Of a stretch of 64,000 bases of DNA, positions 24,884 to 33,186 are shown piece by piece. A program made the translations under genes and the position numbers. Location: the NCBI RefSeq assembly GCF_003946445.1, contig NZ_RHOF01000001.1:1-64000 (forward strand). The letters run 5' to 3'. The DNA is from Loigolactobacillus jiayinensis (GTDB lineage Bacteria; Bacillota; Bacilli; Lactobacillales; Lactobacillaceae). The notes under the pieces were generated by a model that searched no databases, had not been told where the DNA came from, and saw only the letters and a program-made list of their open reading frames with translations. Numbering within the stretch: position 1 is the stretch's first letter; each line of letters begins with the position of its first letter.

Positions 24884-25792
24884 ATGGCGATTGAAGACTA
24901 TCTCATTACTAAAGATAAAGATTTCCCAGCATTGTGGAAAACCGGCGAAGTTTCGGCAGATATGCAGATTGCTAAACTCTTTCATAATCCACAACCAATT
25001 TTTACAGTCAGTCACCAAATGGCTGGGGGTACGCCGAAGCACACACATGATTTTTACGAATTTTTGTATATTTTTCGTGGCCAAGTCATCAATGCGACTA
25101 CTTCTAAAGCCATTTACATGTCGGCTGGTGATTTTTGCATTATGAATTTGCAAAGTCGGCATTCATTACAGGAAGTTGATCCAGATGCAATTGTAGTAAA
25201 TATTTGCGTTCGGCCAACTTGTTTTACAATTGGGGCATTACATTCAATCTATGTCGCAAACAATGTTGTTAGTCAGTTCTTGCGTGGCGTCGGCGCCGAA
25301 GATTACTTATATTTTCCGCACCCATTTGCCAATGATAACATTCAATTAGTGATGGCAATTTTACAAGCAACACAAAACAATGATTTTATTGCCCAAACGC
25401 GTGCTACCGCTGATGTTATGTTATTACTCGCCGAATTGATCAGTCGTCAAGCCTACAGTTTTCACGGAATCGATGAACAGACACAACAAATTTTACGCTA
25501 TATTCAAGGGCACGCTGCGACAACCTCATTAACGGATGTTGCGCGGATGTTCAATTATAATCCAACATACTTGTCACGTACGCTAAAACAAAATATTGGC
25601 AAGTCATTACCAACGTTATTAACCGAAACACGAATGACACTGGCACAAACATTGCTGCTATCAACTGATGAAAGTGTACAGTCGATTGCACAAGAAGTTG
25701 GTTATGCCAGTTATAGCCATTTTCATCGGCGTTTCAAGGCTATTTTTAAACAGACACCAGGAGAATATCGCCAACAACATCAAAGTAGTTAG
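24884..25792 (+). CDS. AraC-family regulator with cupin sensor
   Basis: A 302-residue regulator: an N-terminal cupin-like sugar-sensing domain (about 30-110; HTHDFYEFLYIFRGQVINAT, MSAGDFCIMNLQSRHSLQE) and two C-terminal helix-turn-helix units (about 200-300; TSLTDVARMFNYNPTYLSRTLKQNIGKSL and SVQSIAQEVGYASYSHFHRRFKAIFKQTPGEYRQ). The last segment is the AraC signature. GGAGGGTGA precedes the ATG. It lies just upstream of, and in the same direction as, an MFS carrier and an alpha-L-rhamnosidase, so it probably activates those genes in response to rhamnose or a rhamnoside (inference). Confidence 0.9.
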   Translation: MAIEDYLITKDKDFPALWKTGEVSADMQIAKLFHNPQPIFTVSHQMAGGTPKHTHDFYEFLYIFRGQVINATTSKAIYMSAGDFCIMNLQSRHSLQEVDPDAIVVNICVRPTCFTIGALHSIYVANNVVSQFLRGVGAEDYLYFPHPFANDNIQLVMAILQATQNNDFIAQTRATADVMLLLAELISRQAYSFHGIDEQTQQILRYIQGHAATTSLTDVARMFNYNPTYLSRTLKQNIGKSLPTLLTETRMTLAQTLLLSTDESVQSIAQEVGYASYSHFHRRFKAIFKQTPGEYRQQHQSS

Positions 25793-25828
25793 CAGAGCAA
25801 CATTTTCTGTTAACTGCTTTTTTTTATC
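25787..25828 (+). terminator. Probable terminator of the AraC gene
   Basis: AGTTAGCAG and CTGTTAACT arms (one mismatch), then TGC and a run of eight T. Confidence 0.55.
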
Positions 25829-25948
25829 GGGTATTTTTTTATTCAGATTAACCTAAATACCGATATAGAAGTGTTTATAGATATAAATAAATAAAATTTC
25901 ATAAAATTATAGGTAAATAAATCACATAAAAGCATCAATTAGGGGCAT

Positions 25949-25962
25949 TGTAAGCGTTTGCT
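25949..25962 (+). promoter_or_regulatory. Consensus cre site (CcpA) upstream of rhamnoside genes
   Basis: TGTAAGCGTTTGCT matches the cre consensus TGWAARCGYTWNCW at every position, about 100 bases before the MFS start. Glucose repression of the rhamnoside locus is therefore likely. Confidence 0.8.
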
Positions 25963-26050
25963 TAAATGGACATAATAAAAGTGGTTGCAGCCCATTGAAT
26001 TCCACATACTTAATCTAAAGTTTTTCTCGACTACGAAAGGTGGACTTGTT

Positions 26051-27268
26051 TTGAAAGATTTAAAAACTAGAGTAGGTGTTCTTAGTCTATGTATTTTGGC
26101 GATGAGTGCCTTAGTCATTACAAATGCGTTTAGTGCTATTATTGCAGCATTTCCCAATGAATCAGTAGCCAAGATCCAAATGTTAGGGACGATTCCATCA
26201 TTGGGGACTCTTCTAACAACAGTTGTCGTCGGTATCCTAGCCGTTCATATACCTAAGAAAATTTTGGCGTTGATTGGTGTCGTGTTAGTCGGTGTTGGTG
26301 GTTTATTACCACTGATTTTTCATACAAACCTTGATTTATTGCTGGTTTGTGCTTTGATTTTAGGCATTGGACTGGGCTTTACGGTACCAGTAACCACAAT
26401 GTTGATCTCAATTCTATTTTCACAAGAAGAACGTGCAGATGTTATGGGTCAAAGCACGGCAATCAATAGTCTTGGTTCGGTGATCATGATGTTTGGTGGT
26501 GGCTTATTAGGCGGCCATTATTGGCAGAACACCTATTATATTTTCTTAATTACAATCGCTATTTTCTTGTTAGTGCTGTTCCTAATTCCAATGGATAAAG
26601 TTGCCCATACAACAACTGAGCAAGGGCAAACAGAGAAGGTTAGCGCGTGGCTGTTACTACGGCATTTAAGTAAATACGTCTTTATCGTATCGTTTATTGG
26701 TTTGTTCATGTCAATGATCTATACGATTTACCCGACCAACTTGTCAATCATTGTAGCGACCAAACATCTTGGTGGTACCAGCATCACTGGTATTGTTAAT
26801 GCAATTGGCACAATTGGCGGTCTAGTTGCTGGCTTTAGTTTACGGTATTTCAATAAGTTATTTAAGGATAAAATCTTGGTGGCCGGGTTCATAACGTTAG
26901 GGATTACTTTCTTACTGATTCGTATCGCTAATAATCTAGCTGTTGTCATTATTGGCGCTTTGTTGTCGGGCTTTGCGATGGCAATGGTTATGGCAACGAT
27001 TCCTTTCTATGTTTCAGTAGTTTCTGCACCAGTTGAGATTGCTATTTCGATGTCCTTATGTCAGTTCTTAAATTCGTTGGGTGGGACGTTTACACCAATT
27101 ATTTTAAGTGCTTTGCACATTCAAGCAGGAAATGCAGCATTTACTACAGGTATTATTGCAAGCGCTGTTATGGCGGTGATTTGTTTAGTCTTCAGTATCG
27201 GTAAACGTGTAATGACAAATGGACAGGCGACAAAATCAGCAAATAAAGCTGTAGCAGCTAACGTATAA
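26051..27268 (+). CDS. MFS transporter, probable rhamnoside/oligosaccharide carrier
   Basis: A 405-residue permease with about 12 transmembrane helices. The family-like loop after helix 4 (FTVPVTTMLISILFSQEERADVMGQSTAINSLGSV) recalls CynX/YdeE-like carriers. TTG at 26051 is chosen because AAAGG lies eight bases before it, whereas the in-frame ATG at 25985 has no ribosome site. The gene sits between an AraC regulator and a cytoplasmic rhamnosidase, so it probably imports a rhamnosylated compound. A perfect cre lies upstream, and a duplicated segment lies between it and the rhamnosidase gene. Confidence 0.85.
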   Translation: MKDLKTRVGVLSLCILAMSALVITNAFSAIIAAFPNESVAKIQMLGTIPSLGTLLTTVVVGILAVHIPKKILALIGVVLVGVGGLLPLIFHTNLDLLLVCALILGIGLGFTVPVTTMLISILFSQEERADVMGQSTAINSLGSVIMMFGGGLLGGHYWQNTYYIFLITIAIFLLVLFLIPMDKVAHTTTEQGQTEKVSAWLLLRHLSKYVFIVSFIGLFMSMIYTIYPTNLSIIVATKHLGGTSITGIVNAIGTIGGLVAGFSLRYFNKLFKDKILVAGFITLGITFLLIRIANNLAVVIIGALLSGFAMAMVMATIPFYVSVVSAPVEIAISMSLCQFLNSLGGTFTPIILSALHIQAGNAAFTTGIIASAVMAVICLVFSIGKRVMTNGQATKSANKAVAANV

Positions 27269-27289
27269 TGAAGATAATAGCGGTATTTT

Positions 27290-27382
27290 GTTTTTGATGA
27301 GTGAAGATAGCGGCCATCAAAATGGCCATCGACCGAAACATCAAAGATTTTTGAAAAAATCATCTATTATTGTGAAGTAGAG
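27290..27382. repeat. Tandem intergenic repeat, copy 1
   Basis: About 93 bases beginning GTTTTTGATGAG and ending GAAGTAGAG, almost identical to copy 2 at 27387-27481. The core contains a hairpin (GGCCATCAAAATGGCC) and the words ACATCAAAGATTTTTGAAA. Confidence 0.9.
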
Positions 27383-27386
27383 CCAT

Positions 27387-27481
27387 GTTTTTGATGAGCG
27401 AGATAGCGGCCATCAAAATGGCCATCGATCGAAACATCAAAGATTTTTGAAACAAAAATCATCCACTATCGTGAAGTAGAG
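27387..27481. repeat. Tandem intergenic repeat, copy 2
   Basis: About 95 bases, near-identical to copy 1 with a few substitutions and small indels. Its last bases provide the GGAG ribosome site for the rhamnosidase at 27493, so copy 1 looks like a duplicated translation-initiation region that no longer leads a gene. Confidence 0.9.
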
Positions 27482-27492
27482 GAGTATTGATC

Positions 27493-29838
27493 ATGCAAAA
27501 ATTAGTTAGTCATGTTATCCGCAATAGTGCCGATAAATGGTACGGACAATGGATAACTGCAGATATAGCAAAAGTTAAGGCTGAGCCAGAATTTTCCTTA
27601 GCACAAATGTTTAGTGGCCAATTACCGGCACAGGAACCAGTTGAATCAAGATTACGTCCACCAGTTATTTTTTATAAAGAATTTAACGTGCCCGATAAGG
27701 CACTACGAGACGCGACACTAACAATTACAGCACAAGGTATTTATCAAGCAACAATCAATGGTGTAGCAGTTACTGATGCTATTTTTACACCGGATTATAC
27801 AGCGTATACGAAGTTTTTACAGTATCAAACTTATCCAGTTACGGAATTATTAAAGGTTGGTAAAAACAGATTACAGATCGTTGTTGCGGATGGCTGGTTT
27901 GCCGGCCGAGTCAGTGTCTCTGGTGGTAGCGGCCAATTTGGCGATCAATTAGCGGCACTGGCAGATTTGGATATTGAATTTGCCGATAATACTGAATTAC
28001 AGTTGGGCACAGATGAAACTTTTAATGTCACAACTGGTAAATGGCGTTATGCCGATATTGATATTGGCGAAAAACAAGATTTATCATTTAGTGCGGAGCC
28101 AACGACAGAACAAGCACCGGCTGCACTGGCCGTTTTTGACTATTCGCGTCTAGTGCCTCAAGAAGGACCGCAAGTACGTCGACAGAAAGTGTTACCAGCA
28201 AGAAAAATATGGAACGAAGGCGCAGCGTTGATTGTTGACTTTGGTCAGGTAATTGCGGGCCGAGTCCGTTTAACCACAACCTTAGCACTGAAACAAACAA
28301 TTAAGTTAGAACACGCTGAGGCATTGAATCAACAGGGGAAATTTTTCAAAAATATTGTTGGCCGAAATAAAGATCAAACTGATATTTTTGTTGGTAATGG
28401 GCAAAAAGCGACACTAGAACCAGACTTTACGTTTCACGGTTTTCGTTATGTCAGAATCACAGGGTTAACTAAGTTGGATTTGGCCGACATTCAGGCAGTT
28501 ACGCTTTATAGTGATTTTGCACCGACTGGGTCGCTTTCGACTAGTAATACAAGCGTTAATCAATTATTGCAAAATATTAAATGGAGCCAGCGCGGGAATA
28601 TGATTTCGATTCCAACTGATTGTCCTCAGCGTGAACGCATAGGTTGGACTGGTGACATGCAGGTCTTTGCTCCGGCAGCAACTTTTTACTATGATACCGA
28701 TCAGTTTATTCAACGCTGGTTAAGAAGCGTTCGTGCTGACCAGCAAGATAATGGCGAAATTGTTGACTATTCACCAGCACCTAAAGATTTCTTCAACTCG
28801 ACTGATTTTACTGGTTCCGTTTCTTCTGCTGGCTGGGGTGATGCAATTATCATGGTACCATGGACGTTGTATCAGCGCTTTGGCGATCAACAAGTACTAA
28901 AGGATAATTACAACGCGATGCAACGGTGGTTCAATTTTGCCCAAACGAGTGCCGCTGGGGACAAAACTGGTTCTGACCGTTATATTTGGGATACTAAATT
29001 TCATTATGGGGACTGGATGTTTCCTAGCGTCATGATGAAGTCAGGTAATCCAATGGAAACCGCACAATTAACAAAAGATTTAGTTGCGACGGCATTTCTA
29101 GCGCATAGTGCTGATTTATTAGGTGAAATTAGTGCGGTATTAGGTGATGATAGCCGTATTTATCGAGATTACGCTAGTAAGGTCAAGCAAAGTTTTGCCA
29201 AGCACTTTATCACGGCAACACACCAATTAACTAGTGACTTTCAAGGTTGCTACGTCTTAGCATTAGCCTTTGATCTGGTGCCAGCTAAGCTGAAAACTGG
29301 ATTAGTTCAGCGCTTGGTTGAAAAAATTCATACCAATAATGATTTACTTGATACTGGCTTTTTGTCGGTGCCATACTTGCTGGATGTTTTAGTTGATAAC
29401 GGTCAAGTTGAACTGGCCAAGAAAGTATTTTTACAGGAGCATTGTCCATCGTGGTTGTACGAAGTTAAACAAGGTGCAACAACAATTTGGGAATCTTGGA
29501 ATGGCATCCAGCCTGATGGAACAGTGGGCACATTGTCCTTTAATCATTACGCTATGGGTTGTGTTTTGGATTGGTTTGTAAGGGATGTTGTTGGTTTGAC
29601 GAGTACAACGCCGGGTTATCAAACGGTGACGATTGCGCCACAGGTTGCTGTAGTTAATGAGTTTGACCTGACCTATCAAGCAGTTAGCGGTGAATTTAAA
29701 ATTAAACAAATAAAGCAAACTGATGGTCAGCATCTGACCGTGACGATTCCAACAGGTGTCGTAGCTAAAGTGCAGGTACCAAACGCTAAGGGGGCTGTTC
29801 AAACAGTGGGGGCAGGCACCTATGAATTTACGTATTAG
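27493..29838 (+). CDS. Alpha-L-rhamnosidase (GH78)
   Basis: A 781-residue glycoside hydrolase family 78 enzyme that removes terminal alpha-L-rhamnose, for example from flavonoid or other plant glycosides. N-terminal beta domains (about 60-200) contain FYKEFNVPD and TINGVAV segments; the catalytic (alpha/alpha)6 barrel starts near 350 with the GH78 motif DCPQRERIGWTGDMQVF (about 376-392), which carries acidic catalytic residues, and WESWNGIQPDG follows near 662. No signal peptide, so it acts inside the cell on imported substrate. ATG at 27493 has GGAG eight bases upstream. Together with the MFS carrier and AraC regulator it forms a rhamnoside utilisation locus; no rhamnose catabolic genes (rhaABD) are in the window. 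Confidence 0.93.
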   Translation: MQKLVSHVIRNSADKWYGQWITADIAKVKAEPEFSLAQMFSGQLPAQEPVESRLRPPVIFYKEFNVPDKALRDATLTITAQGIYQATINGVAVTDAIFTPDYTAYTKFLQYQTYPVTELLKVGKNRLQIVVADGWFAGRVSVSGGSGQFGDQLAALADLDIEFADNTELQLGTDETFNVTTGKWRYADIDIGEKQDLSFSAEPTTEQAPAALAVFDYSRLVPQEGPQVRRQKVLPARKIWNEGAALIVDFGQVIAGRVRLTTTLALKQTIKLEHAEALNQQGKFFKNIVGRNKDQTDIFVGNGQKATLEPDFTFHGFRYVRITGLTKLDLADIQAVTLYSDFAPTGSLSTSNTSVNQLLQNIKWSQRGNMISIPTDCPQRERIGWTGDMQVFAPAATFYYDTDQFIQRWLRSVRADQQDNGEIVDYSPAPKDFFNSTDFTGSVSSAGWGDAIIMVPWTLYQRFGDQQVLKDNYNAMQRWFNFAQTSAAGDKTGSDRYIWDTKFHYGDWMFPSVMMKSGNPMETAQLTKDLVATAFLAHSADLLGEISAVLGDDSRIYRDYASKVKQSFAKHFITATHQLTSDFQGCYVLALAFDLVPAKLKTGLVQRLVEKIHTNNDLLDTGFLSVPYLLDVLVDNGQVELAKKVFLQEHCPSWLYEVKQGATTIWESWNGIQPDGTVGTLSFNHYAMGCVLDWFVRDVVGLTSTTPGYQTVTIAPQVAVVNEFDLTYQAVSGEFKIKQIKQTDGQHLTVTIPTGVVAKVQVPNAKGAVQTVGAGTYEFTY

Positions 29839-29886
29839 CATTAAAGCTATAGTAAACAAATATTGATCAAAACTAGCAACAATTTT

Positions 29887-29935
29887 CTGAGTGGTGAGAA
29901 CCCAGTATTTATTGGGTCTTATCGCTCAGTTTTTT
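29887..29935 (+). terminator. Terminator of the rhamnosidase gene
   Basis: CTGAGTGGTGAGAACCCA pairs with TGGGTCTTATCGCTCAG in a long stem, followed by six T. Confidence 0.85.
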
Positions 29936-30009
29936 AGTCTCGTGTTTTTTGTAGGATAAATTTTAGCAAAGAATGATTAGCATCTATAATAGAAAGTGTT
30001 TTCACACAT

Positions 30010-30035
30010 TTGGACAGTATTGGATAAGTGTCCAA
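30010..30035. promoter_or_regulatory. Candidate operator upstream of the ohyA operon
   Basis: TTGGACA (30010-30016) and TGTCCAA (30029-30035) form an inverted repeat with a 12-bp spacer, just upstream of the promoter at 30046. The shape suits a TetR-type fatty-acid repressor (inference). The 352-base gap it lies in also repeats AGCATCTATAATAGA at 29979 and 30062 and shows no other gene. Confidence 0.5.
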
Positions 30036-30045
30036 TTCCTAATCG

Positions 30046-30073
30046 TTGCTTTTTTATTTAGAGCATCTATAAT
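30046..30073 (+). promoter_or_regulatory. Promoter of the small protein / ohyA operon
   Basis: TTGCTT (30046-30051) and TATAAT (30068-30073) are 16 bases apart. A second TATAAT at 29984-29990, in the duplicated AGCATCTATAATAGA, may be another start. Confidence 0.6.
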
Positions 30074-30190
30074 AGAGTTATGATGTAGCTAAAGGTACGT
30101 GAAAACCTATTTCCCAACAATGATTTAGATGCCTCTAGCAATATTTAAACTTTGTATTTTGGCAGTTTTTTTTTGGAAGGAGACCTCAGC

Positions 30191-30319
30191 ATGAATAAAA
30201 AGTCAGTGTATCTAGGCGTTACAGTCGGGTTATTTGCGGCTGGTATTTTGTATCTTGCTAAAAGGACTGGATTCTTCGAAGATGATCGACATTTGTACGA
30301 TGAGTTTGAATCACACTAG
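30191..30319 (+). CDS. 42-residue single-span membrane protein
   Basis: A short frame with a strong GGAAGGAG site ten bases before ATG. The product starts MNKKSVYLGVTVGLFAAGILY, one hydrophobic helix (about 6-22) after two lysines, then a charged tail with several Asp and Glu. No family is recognised. It is 88 bases upstream of oleate hydratase, downstream of the same promoter, so it may be a small partner or simply a cotranscribed membrane peptide. Coding is supported by the ribosome site, the placement and the normal hydrophobicity pattern; function is unknown. Confidence 0.7.
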   Translation: MNKKSVYLGVTVGLFAAGILYLAKRTGFFEDDRHLYDEFESH

Positions 30320-30407
30320 GTTAATGCAAGTTTTAGCTTTAGATAATTAATTTTGGTATCGACGTGCCGACTAGATAAATTTTGGTCGACAATTGGAGGA
30401 ATGATTT

Positions 30408-32102
30408 ATGCGTAAAAACAAAGCTGTCTTGATTGGTGCCGGCCTAGCAAATATGGCCGCTGCTGTTTATTTGATTCAAGAAGGTCACTGGAATGGTAAT
30501 CAGATTACTTTTTATTCGCTGGACGATCATGGCTCAAATGATGGTGCGCAAACGGATACGGTGACTGACGAATACTGGAATAAGAATCATCCGATGGAGA
30601 ATCGTAAAGGCTACGTCGCACGTGGTGGCCGGATGCTTAATTATCGGACTTACGTTGATTTAATGGATTTATTAAGTCGAATTCCTTCAGTAACTGAACA
30701 AAATATGTCAGCTGCCGAGGATACCTATGATTTTGACGCTAAACACCGTACTTTTGATAAAGCACGCTTACTAGAAGGCGGCAAAGGTATTATCAATGGT
30801 AGTCATTTAGGCTTGAATATGCAGGATCGACTTCCTTTAACTAAGTTGATCGCCATGCCGGATTCTGAAGAAGAAAAATTGGACAATGTGACGATTGCGC
30901 AATACTTCAGTGATGATCCTCATTTCTTCGGTACGAACTTCTGGTTCATGTGGGAGACCACTTTTGCCTTCAGAACAAAGAGCTCAGCACAGGAATTACG
31001 TCGCTACATGCATCAAATGATTTATGAATTCACGCAAATTGAGCACTTAGTTGGTGTTAATCGGACAAGGTATAATCAATACGAAAGTATTATGTTACCA
31101 CTGGTTAATTATTTAAAGGATCAAGGCTGTAATATTGTGCTTAATCGTTTAGTGACTGACTGGCAATTTAAAGCGACCACGATGCAAGATGAGATCACTG
31201 TCACTGGTTTGACGATGAAAAATACGCTGACTGATGAAACTGAACAAGTGGCGATCGACGATGACACAGCGGTGATCTTCACAAATGGATCGATCACTGA
31301 TTCAGCAACGATGGGTGATTTTGATACACCAGCACCAGAGAATATGGATTATGGTGCCGCGGCAAGTTTATGGAAGAAAGCTAGCCAACAGTTCTATAAC
31401 TTAGGTAATCCAGATAAATTCTTTGCCGATCGTGATGCTAGTGAGTGGGTCAGTTTCACGTTGACTACTAAAGATCATTTGTTACTTAATGAAATTACGC
31501 GGATCACGACTCAGGTACCAGGTAATGCGCTGAACTCATTTATTTCTACCAGTCCAATTACGGCGCTAAGCCATAAAGATATCAATATGTCGATCGTGGT
31601 TCATCATCAGCCACATTTCACGACGCAAAAGCCTAATGAGACGGTTATTTGGGGCTACTTCTTGTATCCACGGCGGCGTGGCGAGTTTGTCGACAAACCG
31701 TACATCGAAATGACAGGTAAAGAAATGACTCAAGAACTAATTGGGCAACTGTCTAAGGTTGATCCTGGTCCTGGCAATATTCGCGATAAGGAAGCACAGA
31801 TTATGGATAGTGTGATCAATAATATTCCAGTTTACATGCCATATGCGTCTGCTTTATTCAATAATCGCGCTAAAACGGATCGGCCAAAAGTAATTCCACA
31901 ACATTCAACGAACCTAGCATTCACCGGTGAATTTGTTGAACAGCCTTATCAGATGATTTTCACTGAACAAAGTGCCGTTCGGTCTGGTGAAATTGCGGCG
32001 TATCATTTTGCTGGAATTCCAATGGCTAATTTGGTTAAAACACCACGATATGATAAGGATTTAAAGACTTTAGCTAAAGCCGCTAAAAAAATGTTTGATT
32101 AG
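30408..32102 (+). CDS. ohyA: Oleate hydratase
   Basis: A 564-residue FAD-dependent hydratase (formerly myosin cross-reactive antigen) that adds water to the cis-9 double bond of oleic or linoleic acid to give 10-hydroxy fatty acids, a detoxification of host or food fatty acids. The dinucleotide loop is GAGLANMAAAVYLIQEG (7-23); GYVARGGRMLNYRTY (about 67-81) lies near the active site, and FTGEFVEQPYQMIFTEQSAVRSGEIAAYHFAG is the C-terminal FAD-contacting stretch. Length is typical for lactobacilli. TTGGAGG precedes the ATG. Probably transcribed with the small membrane gene upstream and terminated by the large hairpin at 32112-32308. Confidence 0.97.
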   Translation: MRKNKAVLIGAGLANMAAAVYLIQEGHWNGNQITFYSLDDHGSNDGAQTDTVTDEYWNKNHPMENRKGYVARGGRMLNYRTYVDLMDLLSRIPSVTEQNMSAAEDTYDFDAKHRTFDKARLLEGGKGIINGSHLGLNMQDRLPLTKLIAMPDSEEEKLDNVTIAQYFSDDPHFFGTNFWFMWETTFAFRTKSSAQELRRYMHQMIYEFTQIEHLVGVNRTRYNQYESIMLPLVNYLKDQGCNIVLNRLVTDWQFKATTMQDEITVTGLTMKNTLTDETEQVAIDDDTAVIFTNGSITDSATMGDFDTPAPENMDYGAAASLWKKASQQFYNLGNPDKFFADRDASEWVSFTLTTKDHLLLNEITRITTQVPGNALNSFISTSPITALSHKDINMSIVVHHQPHFTTQKPNETVIWGYFLYPRRRGEFVDKPYIEMTGKEMTQELIGQLSKVDPGPGNIRDKEAQIMDSVINNIPVYMPYASALFNNRAKTDRPKVIPQHSTNLAFTGEFVEQPYQMIFTEQSAVRSGEIAAYHFAGIPMANLVKTPRYDKDLKTLAKAAKKMFD

Positions 32103-32111
32103 TTTTTAAGT

Positions 32112-32308
32112 GAGGCTGTGACGTAAGCAAAATTAGTTCTTTCTAAGCCTTGGCTGTCGTGCTAATTAGTCAGCAGGTTTAGCTTGGTTATATGCACATA
32201 AAATACCGATAAAACAGGTAGAAGACTGTTTTATCGGTATTTTATGTTCTAACTGCCACTAACGCTGCCCAAGCCAAACTTTAGAAAAAGCGGTGCAGTC
32301 TCTTTTTT
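32112..32308 (+). terminator. Large three-tier structured element / terminator after ohyA
   Basis: Three nested stems: an outer GAGGCTG... / ...CAGTCTC pair (32112-32123 with 32291-32302, several wobble pairs), a middle GGTTTAGCTTGG / CCAAGCCAAAC pair (32176-32187 with 32269-32279), and an inner perfect 22-bp stem (32196-32217 with 32226-32247). Six T follow. It can end ohyA transcription, but it is far larger than a plain terminator, and its 5-prime edge resembles that of the 12572 element. The remaining 32309-32427 bases show no gene. Confidence 0.65.
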
Positions 32309-32427
32309 CGGCGGACATTGTGGGTTAAACAGCGGCGATAAGCTGCTGTTGGGCGTTCTTGTACCAGACACTTTTTTTGCTGAGCAAATTGATCGACAAA
32401 TAAGACGTTAGGGTATATTCTAACTAT

Positions 32428-32453
32428 GTTAGTTTTAAGTTAGAAAAACTAAC
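32428..32453. promoter_or_regulatory. Candidate operator of the His-rich MarR gene
   Basis: GTTAGTTTT (32428-32436) and AAAAACTAAC (32444-32453) are inverted copies overlapping further TTAG/CTAA words, 29 bases before the coding start. Typical of a MarR autorepressor site. Confidence 0.55.
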
Positions 32454-32481
32454 TATATATAAACTAAATGGAGGTATTATT

Positions 32482-33006
32482 ATGTCTGAACAAACACAAA
32501 AGTTAATGCATGAATTACGAACAGTTACGCATCAGCCAGCAATGCTGATGGCACGCCATCATCCTGGTCAGTTTGGTCATCCCGGCCACCGTGGCCCTGG
32601 GCGCTTAGTGCAACTGATCAGCAAGCACGACGGTATGACTAATGCAGAGATTGCTGAAGCACTGGATATTCGGCCAAGCTCCGTTAGTGCTAGCCTTAAA
32701 CATTTGGAAGAGGCAGGTATGATTGAACGCCAACCAACAGAAGTTGATAAGCGGGTAGCAACAGTGCATTTAACGGTTAGTGGCCAGGCAATGGTTACTA
32801 ATATGACTGCTATGCGTGATAAAATGTCGGAAAAAGTTTTTAGTCATTTAACTGTAGCTGAACAAACCGAATTACAAGATTTACTGGAAAAAGTCCAGCA
32901 AGGTTTCGCAGATTTAGATCCTGATGATCCTGAATTTAGACAACTACGTTCACAAATGCATCCCTTCGGTCACGGTCCACATCGTCATCAGCACCCACAA
33001 CATTGA
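32482..33006 (+). CDS. MarR-family regulator with histidine-rich ends
   Basis: A 174-residue winged-helix regulator. The DNA-binding core is clear (about 50-110: HDGMTNAEIAEALDIRPSSVSASLKHLEEAGMIERQPTEVDKRVATVHLT). Unusually, the N terminus holds RHHPGQFGHPGHRGPGR (about 24-40) and the C terminus HPFGHGPHRHQHPQH, giving many exposed histidines that could bind Zn, Ni or Cu. This suggests a metal or redox input, but a simple low-complexity tail is also possible. GGAGG precedes the ATG. It is monocistronic or linked to the SMR gene downstream, which has its own promoter. Confidence 0.85.
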   Translation: MSEQTQKLMHELRTVTHQPAMLMARHHPGQFGHPGHRGPGRLVQLISKHDGMTNAEIAEALDIRPSSVSASLKHLEEAGMIERQPTEVDKRVATVHLTVSGQAMVTNMTAMRDKMSEKVFSHLTVAEQTELQDLLEKVQQGFADLDPDDPEFRQLRSQMHPFGHGPHRHQHPQH

Positions 33007-33020
33007 ACAAGCTAGACTAT

Positions 33021-33156
33021 TTTGTTAATGTACCTGATGTGCTATACTGGCGTTACAGCAAAAAATTAGATAAATCACCTGCCGCCGGGCGGGTTGCAAG
33101 CATGGTTATCATTCCGTTAGGTCGTTGTCGGAATGGTGGCGATGCTTTATTTTTTT
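33021..33156 (+). promoter_or_regulatory. Promoter and attenuator-like leader RNA of the gdx-like gene
   Basis: An extended -10 (TGCTATACT, 33040-33048) starts a leader of about 130 bases. It holds a first hairpin (ACCTGCC 33077-33083 with GGCGGGT 33088-33094) and a second, longer hairpin (arms around 33099-33116 and 33129-33146, including ATCATTCCG/CGGAATGGT) followed by a T-rich run (33147-33156), so it looks like a riboswitch aptamer plus terminator. Because the gene is a SugE/Gdx-like exporter, a guanidine riboswitch (perhaps the guanidine-IV/mepA class) is the natural guess. I could not match a published consensus by eye. Confidence 0.6.
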
Positions 33157-33186
33157 GCTAAATTTTGGCAACAGGGAGGAATTATT

